Shown piece after piece: positions 38,479 through 43,503 of a stretch of DNA of 43,503 bases. The stretch is from positions 1 through 43,503 of the IMG/VR virus record IMGVR_UViG_3300005525_000046; one strand, 5' to 3'. The first letter of the stretch is position 1; every line of letters starts with the position of its first letter. Source of the stretch: a virus. The notes under the pieces are model-generated. The model searched no databases. It saw only the letters and a list, made by a program, of their open reading frames with translations, and had not been told where the DNA came from. Position numbers and translations under genes: made by a program.

Positions 38479-39356
38479 ACGACATCAGGACCCAGGACCA
38501 CGCGCCGGACATCGGGGTTCTCGTGGGCGCCTACCAGAAACATCATGTGACCGCGAACGGCGTGGCCGACGCGCAGGTGTTCTCCCTGAAGCCGGTCCTG
38601 GCCTATGTCCAGGCCCAGGGCTCGGTCCTGGAAGACCTTGCTGACCCCGAATGGTCGCTGGACTACCGGGCGCACCGGGCCAGTCTCGGCCGGAAAGACG
38701 GCACGATCCGGCGCGAGCTTGGCGCCCTGGTGGCCGCCCTCAACTGGTGCGCCCGCATGAGGAAGATCAGCAAGGATCAGGTCCCGGACCTGGCGTTGCC
38801 GGCCGCGGGGCGTGCCCGCGAGCTGTTCATGGACGAGACCCAGGAGAGCGAGTTTTACGCGCGGGCCATGGGTGTCTCGATAGGGCTCCCCAGGCTGGCG
38901 CGGATCACCCGGTTCGTGGCGCTCGCCCTGGACACGGCGGCCCGGAAGGCTGCGATCCTGGGTTTGACCTGGGATCGGGTTGACCTCGGCGCCCGGATGA
39001 TCGACTTCCGGGACCCCCTGGTCCGGGCGACCAAGAAACGCCGGATCGTGGTGCCGATTTCGGATCGGTTGTTTCACGTCCTTAATCGGGCCAAGCAGGA
39101 AGCGACGAGCCGCTATGTCCTGGACACGCCGGGGCCGATCCGCTGGGAGTGGGACCAGTTCGTGAAAACCACGGGTTCGCCCTGGATGACGCCCCACGTC
39201 TGCCGGCACACATGGGCGACGCTCGGGGTCCGGGCCGGGGTGCCCCTCTGGGACGTGGCCGGTGTCCTCGGGGACACGGTCGAGACGGTGAGCAAGCACT
39301 ACGCGCACCACGCGCCGGATCACCTGCGGGGCGCGATCAACAGGAGGTGGGCGTGA
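38319..39356 (+). CDS. int: Tyrosine-type integrase
   Basis: The 345-residue protein has an N-terminal arm-binding region (RNYWEIRWAEKGPDG...RRVSTRT), a core-binding domain (about 60-165) and a catalytic domain with R209 (DTAARKAAILGLTW), K239 (TKKRRIVVPI), H293-x2-R296 (HVCRH) and nucleophile Y328 (SKHYAHH). The residue usually His in the LGH motif is Asp319. It is complete and should be active. It integrates the phage by recombination between attP and a host site, most likely a tRNA-Val gene given the fragment at 27179-27228. Confidence 0.93.
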   Translation: MQTKLVRNDRNYWEIRWAEKGPDGAWTTRRVSTRTAHKQEAEAFRRAWLREELNDIRTQDHAPDIGVLVGAYQKHHVTANGVADAQVFSLKPVLAYVQAQGSVLEDLADPEWSLDYRAHRASLGRKDGTIRRELGALVAALNWCARMRKISKDQVPDLALPAAGRARELFMDETQESEFYARAMGVSIGLPRLARITRFVALALDTAARKAAILGLTWDRVDLGARMIDFRDPLVRATKKRRIVVPISDRLFHVLNRAKQEATSRYVLDTPGPIRWEWDQFVKTTGSPWMTPHVCRHTWATLGVRAGVPLWDVAGVLGDTVETVSKHYAHHAPDHLRGAINRRWA

Positions 39357-39418
39357 GCGGGTTGATCCTCCGAGGTGGGTCGTGTCACGGTCGCCGTCCT
39401 GTCCAGGAGGTTCGTGAC

Positions 39419-39520
39419 ATGACGAATAGGGCGCTTCTCAGAACCGTCGGGTTTTACGCCGGCGGCCCGCTGGCCTTCATCGGGGTCATGCTGGTCGTGG
39501 CCTGGTTCGCCGGCTGGTGA
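39419..39520 (+). CDS. 33-residue membrane peptide
   Basis: AGGAGG stands eight bases upstream of ATG 39419. The product MTNRALLRTVGFYAGGPLAF then IGVMLVVAWFAGW has a basic start and one membrane helix (about 11-33). It is followed eight bases later by a hairpin. It lies between integrase and primase genes. Such tiny membrane proteins are frequent in phages, but nothing identifies its role; the strong ribosome site is the main reason to call it real. Confidence 0.55.
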   Translation: MTNRALLRTVGFYAGGPLAFIGVMLVVAWFAGW

Positions 39521-39527
39521 CGAAAAA

Positions 39528-39548
39528 GGCCCGGCGCGAGGCCGGGCC
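39528..39548 (-). terminator. Intrinsic terminator, leftward orientation (possibly bidirectional)
   Basis: GGCCCGGC (39528-39535) pairs with GCCGGGCC (39541-39548) around five bases. On the minus strand the stem is followed by TTTTT, so it ends leftward transcription well; on the plus strand the T run is missing. It would shield the integrase region from leftward reading or end the plus-strand transcript weakly. Confidence 0.65.
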
Positions 39549-39631
39549 GAAGTCGGTCATCAGGGGAGGGACGGGGCAGGTCGCACGCGGCTCTCAAACT
39601 GGAGGGCCTTGTGCCTTCCTACGGGTTGGAT

Positions 39632-39663
39632 ACTAGCCCTAGTGTCTTGCATCGCGCAAGACA
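39632..39663. promoter_or_regulatory. Two adjacent palindromes in the pre-primase gap
   Basis: ACTAGCCCTAGT (39632-39643) is a perfect palindrome containing two CTAG words, rare in this genome. It is followed directly by TGTCTTGC (39643-39650) and GCAAGACA (39656-39663), a perfect 8-bp inverted repeat around ATCGC. Both are operator-sized and lie about 100 bases before the primase-helicase start, a likely control region for that gene. Confidence 0.5.
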
Positions 39664-39691
39664 GAACGCGACAAAAGGACCCCTTAAAAGA

Positions 39692-39724
39692 GAACGGCCG
39701 CACTCGTGGGGAGCGCGGCCGTTC
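39692..39724 (+). promoter_or_regulatory. Perfect 10-bp hairpin ahead of the primase gene
   Basis: GAACGGCCGC (39692-39701) pairs with GCGGCCGTTC (39715-39724) around a 13-base loop, ending 33 bases before ATG 39758. In the leader RNA it would form a stable stem, so attenuation or translational control of the primase-helicase is possible. A TTAAAA word just upstream could be a -10, without a good -35. Confidence 0.5.
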
Positions 39725-39757
39725 GGGTCTGGAACCATCAATGACGAGGCTGGATAT

Positions 39758-42058
39758 ATGGCAACGCTGACGAACAAGCAACTGCTGGAGCTGATCTTCG
39801 GGTCCAAGTGGGGGGACGCCTGGGTCCTCGGGTTCCGCGGGGACCCCTACCAAACCAAGGCATGGGGCGGCGGCCGGGCGAGCGTGAAGCTGCCCAAGAT
39901 GACCGATGATATGTGCGCCTACTGGGTCGTGGGCATGATCGCCCCCGGCGAGGTGCGCGCCGCCGGCAACGTGACGGAGGTCCACGCGATCCTGCTGGAC
40001 GACATCGGGACCAAGGCGAAGGAAGCGGACGCCCGCCAGCTTCTCGGGTCGCCAACGGTCTCGCTGGAGACGTCACCCGGCAACTACCAGTGGGTTTACA
40101 AGCTGAAGGCTCCGATTGCGCCGGGGCTGTTCGATCGGATCATGAAGGATTTGTCCGCGCGCGAGCTGCTGGACAAGGGTGTCAAGGATTGCGCGAGGTA
40201 TGCCCGGCTCCCGGTGGGCGTGAACGGCAAGAAGGGCTCCACCTGGGCGGTGCGGGTTGCCGAGCTGAACGAAGAGGTGGTCCTGGACGCGGAAGAGCTG
40301 GCGGGTCGGGTCCTCGGGGTGTCCACGGCGTCGGAGCCCGATGACTACTCGGGTCTCGGGTTCGGTCCGGGCAAGTTCACCGCGGACCTGGGGCGCCCGG
40401 ACCAGTGGCTCGTCGCGCTGGAAGAGCTGGGCCTGGTCAAGGGACCCTCCCATAAAGACGGCGTCGTGGACATCGTCTGTCCGTGGGTCCACGAGCACAC
40501 GGCGCGCGCCGACACCGGGACCTCCTACCTGGGGAGCGGACGGTTCCAGTGCCATCACTCCCATTGCGAGGCCAAGAAGTCCGGCGAGTTCCAGTGTGAA
40601 ATCGTCTCCCGGCTGGAAACGGACGGTGTGACAGCGGGTTTGACCTCGGGGCAGGGGTATCTGGCGAAGCTGGCCTTCACTGATCGCGCCGAGGACGAGA
40701 CGTTGGCGGTGGCGGCGCGGGTCGAGCAGGAAGCCGAGGCGTCCGAGGAACGGGTCGCCGCGGCCTGGGACCAGGTCTTCGATCGGTTCGTCTATGTCCG
40801 GGACGCGGACAGGTTCGTTGACCTCCAGGAGCCGGATATTCTTCTCACAGGGAAGGGCTTCGCCACCATGATCCGGAGCCTCGTGCCGGTGGGGCGCTCG
40901 GGCGAGAAGTCGGCCGAGGCGCAGTTCATCAACAAGGCGCCGGGCCGGTGTCTGGTCCGCCGGCTTGGCTACCAGCCGGGCAAGAGCGTGCTTCCCGACG
41001 GGTCGCGGGTTCTGAACCAGTGGCGGCCGGGGTCGTTGGTCCCCGTGATGGCCGACGAGAACGACGTGAAGCCATGGTTGGATCATCTGGAGCGGCTGGT
41101 CCCTGATCCGGACGCGCGGGAGGTCTATCTGGATTTCCTGTCCTTCATCCTCCAGCACCCGGGCCGCAAGATCGGGTGGGCGATCGTCACCCAGGGCGAA
41201 CAAGGCACCGGCAAGGACACGCTGCTGGCGCCGGTGATCGAGGCGCTCGGGTCCAGCAATGTCCAGTCCATCACGATGGAAGATTTCCGGTCGGGTTGGA
41301 CGCCTTGGCTGAAGGCGCAGCTCATCCTGTTCCAGGAGGTTACGAACTCAGCCAGGTTTGATCTTTACAACGACCTCAAGCCCTTCCTGTCCAGGCCGCC
41401 GGACACGGTCACGGTGCGGGATAAATACGTGTCCCCCTATGCGATCGAGAACAACCAGGTCTGGATGCTCAACACCAACAAATCCAACGCGATTGCGCTG
41501 GAAGGGGGCGACCGCCGGTTCTTCATCTATGCGTCGCCGGCGCAGAAGCCGGGTCCGGCCTATTTCGACGGGTTGTGGACGTGGCTGAAGAATGGCGGCT
41601 CGGCGCAGGTTGCGGGTTTCCTGATGCTCCGGACGATTTCAGCGGGTTTTTCGCCTCATGCCTGCCCGACACCGGCGGCGGCGGTCGCAGCCAAGGCGGC
41701 GATGGCGGTCGAGGCGCTGAACGCGGCGGGGCAGTGGGTGGTTGAGGCGTTTGGGCAGGGGTCCGGCTCGGGTCGGTCGCTTGTCCAGGTGACGGATATC
41801 CTGACTGCGGCTGGCCGGCATGGCGTTCCGGACATGGTGAAGCGGTCGGTCAATCGGGCGTCGGTGCTGGAGGCGCTGCGGGTGATGGGCGCCCGGCAGG
41901 TCCAGGACGGGGCGCAGATCAAGCTCTCGTCCGGCAAGGTGGTGCGGCTCTGGGCGCTGGAACGCGGGGAACTGTTCGATCAAATGCCGCTCGTCCAGGT
42001 GCGTGACCGCTACGAGAAGGAAGCCGGGAATGGGGCTCGGGACGCTTTCGCCGGCTGA
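39758..42058 (+). CDS. Primase-helicase (AEP-like primase plus DUF5906/D5-type SF3 helicase)
   Basis: ATG 39758 was chosen because the longer frame runs through the leader hairpins; it gives 766 residues. The N-terminal half is primase-like: LLDDIG (D81, D82), SPGNYQWVYKL and ARYARLPVGVNG (about 147-158). The C-terminal half is a helicase with Walker A GEQGTGKD (480-487), Walker B LILFQE (522-527), LNTNKSNA (sensor, 571-578) and the arginine motif GGDRRFF. One protein therefore primes and unwinds, as in many phages with family A polymerase and DUF2815/2800 genes. The non-coding region downstream looks like an origin it could act on. Confidence 0.88.
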   Translation: MATLTNKQLLELIFGSKWGDAWVLGFRGDPYQTKAWGGGRASVKLPKMTDDMCAYWVVGMIAPGEVRAAGNVTEVHAILLDDIGTKAKEADARQLLGSPTVSLETSPGNYQWVYKLKAPIAPGLFDRIMKDLSARELLDKGVKDCARYARLPVGVNGKKGSTWAVRVAELNEEVVLDAEELAGRVLGVSTASEPDDYSGLGFGPGKFTADLGRPDQWLVALEELGLVKGPSHKDGVVDIVCPWVHEHTARADTGTSYLGSGRFQCHHSHCEAKKSGEFQCEIVSRLETDGVTAGLTSGQGYLAKLAFTDRAEDETLAVAARVEQEAEASEERVAAAWDQVFDRFVYVRDADRFVDLQEPDILLTGKGFATMIRSLVPVGRSGEKSAEAQFINKAPGRCLVRRLGYQPGKSVLPDGSRVLNQWRPGSLVPVMADENDVKPWLDHLERLVPDPDAREVYLDFLSFILQHPGRKIGWAIVTQGEQGTGKDTLLAPVIEALGSSNVQSITMEDFRSGWTPWLKAQLILFQEVTNSARFDLYNDLKPFLSRPPDTVTVRDKYVSPYAIENNQVWMLNTNKSNAIALEGGDRRFFIYASPAQKPGPAYFDGLWTWLKNGGSAQVAGFLMLRTISAGFSPHACPTPAAAVAAKAAMAVEALNAAGQWVVEAFGQGSGSGRSLVQVTDILTAAGRHGVPDMVKRSVNRASVLEALRVMGARQVQDGAQIKLSSGKVVRLWALERGELFDQMPLVQVRDRYEKEAGNGARDAFAG

Positions 42059-42067
42059 TGGGGTCGA

Positions 42068-42372
42068 GGTAACAGCGGCGGTAACACTGGCTTTTGGGGC
42101 GGTGTGACCGGAAAAAAGTTAGATATAACAATCAGGTAACAGAGTAACTGTTACTTTCTTTGAAACTGATAAAAGGAGATATAGAGAAGAGGGATAGGGG
42201 GTATAGGAGAGGATGGGGAGAGGTGTGAGAGAAGTTGGGTAGAATAGTGTTCGGAGCGGATTTCCACTGTTACCGGTGTTACTGCGTTGATATGACAAAG
42301 AAAAACCGGTCACAGTGGCACTGTGACCGGTCTGTTACCGGTGTTACCGGTCAAGAGAGCAACACTGTGACC
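42068..42372. other. ori: Candidate replication origin with iterons
   Basis: Between two convergent genes, GGTAACA occurs at 42068, 42080 and 42135 on the left and its inverse TGTTACC at 42268, 42333 and 42342 on the right, the last two in exact 9-bp tandem (TGTTACCGG). GTAACAG/CTGTTAC (42136-42142, 42148-42154) forms an inverted repeat. The middle (42167-42251) lacks C entirely on the plus strand and is A/G-rich. Symmetric iterons around an easily melted tract, right after the primase-helicase gene, suggest an origin. No function is proven. Confidence 0.6.
42305..42331. repeat. Perfect 27-base palindrome in the candidate origin
   Basis: Thirteen bases, ACCGGTCACAGTG (42305-42317), are repeated in inverse at 42319-42331 around a single G. 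CACTGTGACC recurs at 42363-42372 and GTGTGACCGG at 42102-42111. This could be a binding site for an initiator or regulator, or a cruciform-forming element. Confidence 0.65.
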
Positions 42373-42440
42373 AGGATTGCGGATGCTGCCAATCCGGCGG
42401 CGGTGTAGAGCGCGGTCCAGGCGGCGGTTCTCCAGGTCAT
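42351..42440 (-). CDS. 29-residue membrane peptide after the CobT-like gene
   Basis: ATG 42440 overlaps the stop of the CobT-like gene in the ATGA manner. The frame reads MTWRTAAWTALYTAAG then LAASAILVTVLLS and ends at 42351, a single membrane helix. It stops one base from the tandem iterons. It resembles in size and layout the peptide at 39419. The ribosome site is poor, so translation would depend on coupling. Function unknown. Confidence 0.45.
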   Translation of the reverse strand: MTWRTAAWTALYTAAGLAASAILVTVLLS

Positions 42441-43503
42441 CGGCGGCGGTCCATGAGGTGGACAAGTTCCGTCATGCCCTGGTCGGCAATCTTGGACAGG
42501 TCGAAGACGTTCGTGGCTCGGGTGAAGGCGTTCTTCACGTTAAACCCGCATCCGATACCGATGAGGTCAACACCGACCCCCGCGGCGTATTTCTCCGCGA
42601 CCTTCACGCCTTCGGCTCCGAGGTTGCACTCTCCGTCTGTGAGGGCGATCACGATCCGCCGATTGAGATGGCGGCGCCCTGCGAGGATCTTGGCGGCCTG
42701 CATGATGCAAACCGTGAGGTTGGTTCCGTCCGGGCAACCCATGCTGCCGATCGTGTCTTTCACATCCTGGGAGCGGGCCTGCTTGTTCCAGGGCTTCACC
42801 ACATTGAGCCGGCCCATGGTGCCGTTGTCGTAGGTCTTCGCGTCCTTGAAACCGGCGATCATGATTTCGGCGCCGGCGTTTTCGATGGCGGTTCCCAGAT
42901 GGATCGCAAGCGCCTTGGCGAAGTCCATGCGGGTGTGGTGGCGACTGCCCATGTCGGACATGCTTGACGATTGGTCGATCAGGAGGACAACACCGGTCGA
43001 GATGCCGGGCTGCTCGTGCCGGCGGGTGAAAACCGACTGGCTTCCCGCTTCGGCGCGGGCAAGGGCACGGCGGTCCAGGCGCCCGGTGGTTTCGTATCGG
43101 GTGCGGTCGATGGTCTCGGGCGCTTTCAGGAGGCGCGCGACTTGGTCGCGTAGCTTGGGCGACTTGGCGATCAGGGCTTCGGCCTCGGCGCCGCGTCCCT
43201 GGTCGCAGCGGGACGCGGTGTCTATTTCGGCCCGACGCCACATGGCGAGGTGCGCCATGCGGCCGTGGCCTGGGTAGGTCTCGTGTGTCTTGTCGAGGTC
43301 GTTCAAGGCTTCGCTGGCGTCCGTGACCATGAGGCCCGGCGTCTCCTGTGCCTGGCCGTTGCCTAGTCCGCCTTTGCGTCCGCCATGCTTCTGGCCCTGG
43401 CTGGGCTTCTGGGAGGGCTGGCCTTCGCCTTCGCCTTCGCCTTCGCCTTCGCCTTCGCCTTCGCCTTCGCCTTCGCCTTCGCCTTCGCCTTCGCCTTCGC
43501 CTT
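42437..43503 (-). CDS. CobT-like VWA-domain protein, N-terminus beyond the window
   Basis: The frame is open to the window edge, so the start is missing. From the edge it reads a (Glu-Gly)n repeat, a Gln/Gly/Lys-rich linker and then a von Willebrand A domain with the metal-site motif LLIDQSSSM (DxSxS, about 42962-42976), DGTNLTVCI and IALTDGECNLG. Phage and bacterial CobT-like proteins pair with an AAA+ CobS-like ATPase; such a gene might lie just outside. No cobalamin role is implied in phages. The acidic repeat is typical of the CobT linker region but unusually regular here. Confidence 0.78.
   Translation of the reverse strand, partial: GEGEGEGEGEGEGEGEGEGEGEGEGEGQPSQKPSQGQKHGGRKGGLGNGQAQETPGLMVTDASEALNDLDKTHETYPGHGRMAHLAMWRRAEIDTASRCDQGRGAEAEALIAKSPKLRDQVARLLKAPETIDRTRYETTGRLDRRALARAEAGSQSVFTRRHEQPGISTGVVLLIDQSSSMSDMGSRHHTRMDFAKALAIHLGTAIENAGAEIMIAGFKDAKTYDNGTMGRLNVVKPWNKQARSQDVKDTIGSMGCPDGTNLTVCIMQAAKILAGRRHLNRRIVIALTDGECNLGAEGVKVAEKYAAGVGVDLIGIGCGFNVKNAFTRATNVFDLSKIADQGMTELVHLMDRRR
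43421..43503. repeat. Tandem hexanucleotide GCCTTC repeat
   Basis: An uninterrupted run of nearly fourteen GCCTTC units reaches the end of the window; it encodes alternating Glu and Gly on the minus strand. Such runs are prone to slippage in steps of two codons, which would change linker length without changing the frame, and they often break assemblies. Confidence 0.9.

Noticed and set aside
42119-42313. Minus-strand 64-residue open frame in the origin region
   Set aside because: It is a Tyr/Leu/Ser/Pro translation of the purine-rich tract's complement, with no ribosome site, inside a repeat-rich non-coding region.
1-43503. CRISPR arrays, insertion sequences or a diversity-generating retroelement
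   Set aside because: No spaced direct-repeat array, no transposase and no reverse transcriptase were seen; the duplicated fibre block lacks template/variable repeat features.
42437-43503. Cobalamin biosynthesis gene
   Set aside because: Although CobT-like, the phage context has no corrin pathway genes; the VWA/CobT architecture is used in phages for another, unknown purpose.

Overview
The window is most of the genome of a temperate, short-tailed (podovirus-like) phage or prophage of a GC-rich alphaproteobacterium. The phage identity rests on a complete set of hallmark genes: large terminase, portal, scaffold, major capsid, head-tail adaptor, tail nozzle, ejected virion proteins, lysis cassette, tyrosine integrase and CI/Cro-like regulators. 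The host guess rests on a GcrA-family regulator (a family typical of Alphaproteobacteria), on the complete absence of GANTC (the site of the alphaproteobacterial CcrM methylase) from all 43.5 kb, and on the high G+C content. The species is not determinable. Both ends look cut: the window opens inside or at the very start of a tail-fibre gene, and closes inside a hexanucleotide repeat within a CobT-like gene.

Layout. Positions 1-5908 (+): tail fibre and appendage genes, with a lysis cassette inserted between them (membrane peptide, M15-type endopeptidase, holin-like protein, overlapping inner and outer spanins). Positions 5905-26185 (+): terminase, portal, scaffold, capsid, adaptor, nozzle, then a run of virion-internal proteins ending with a lytic transglycosylase and a 2,221-residue polyvalent protein carrying a ParB/DdrB-like domain and an HEWMH zincin. 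Positions 26182-27075 (-): an isolated cargo-like gene with an unusually AT-rich segment. Positions 27108-27280: a 50-bp tRNA-Val(CAC) 3' half flanked by small repeats, the probable phage attachment site. Positions 27310-37498 (-): one long leftward early operon, most genes touching by ATGA overlaps, with GcrA, family A DNA polymerase, a small cytosine methyltransferase, a DUF5664 nucleotide-pool protein, DUF2815 ssDNA-binding protein, DUF2800 nuclease, SNF2 helicase, RuvC-like resolvase and a Cro-like protein. Positions 37499-37690: divergent control region. Positions 37691-39356 (+): repressor, excisionase-like protein, integrase. Positions 39521-39757: non-coding, rich in inverted repeats. 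Positions 39758-42058 (+): primase-helicase. Positions 42059-42437: an iteron-rich, partly C-free region between convergent genes, a candidate replication origin. Positions 42351-43503 (-): a small membrane peptide and a CobT-like VWA protein.

How it fits together: the repressor and the Cro-like protein decide lysogeny; integrase and excisionase act on the tRNA-derived site; the leftward operon plus the primase-helicase make a self-contained replication and recombination module; the rightward block builds the virion. The terminal block of ejected proteins probably enters the cell with the DNA. The most unusual combination is a phage-encoded GcrA in a genome that has no GANTC site, which suggests the protein acts on host rather than phage DNA.
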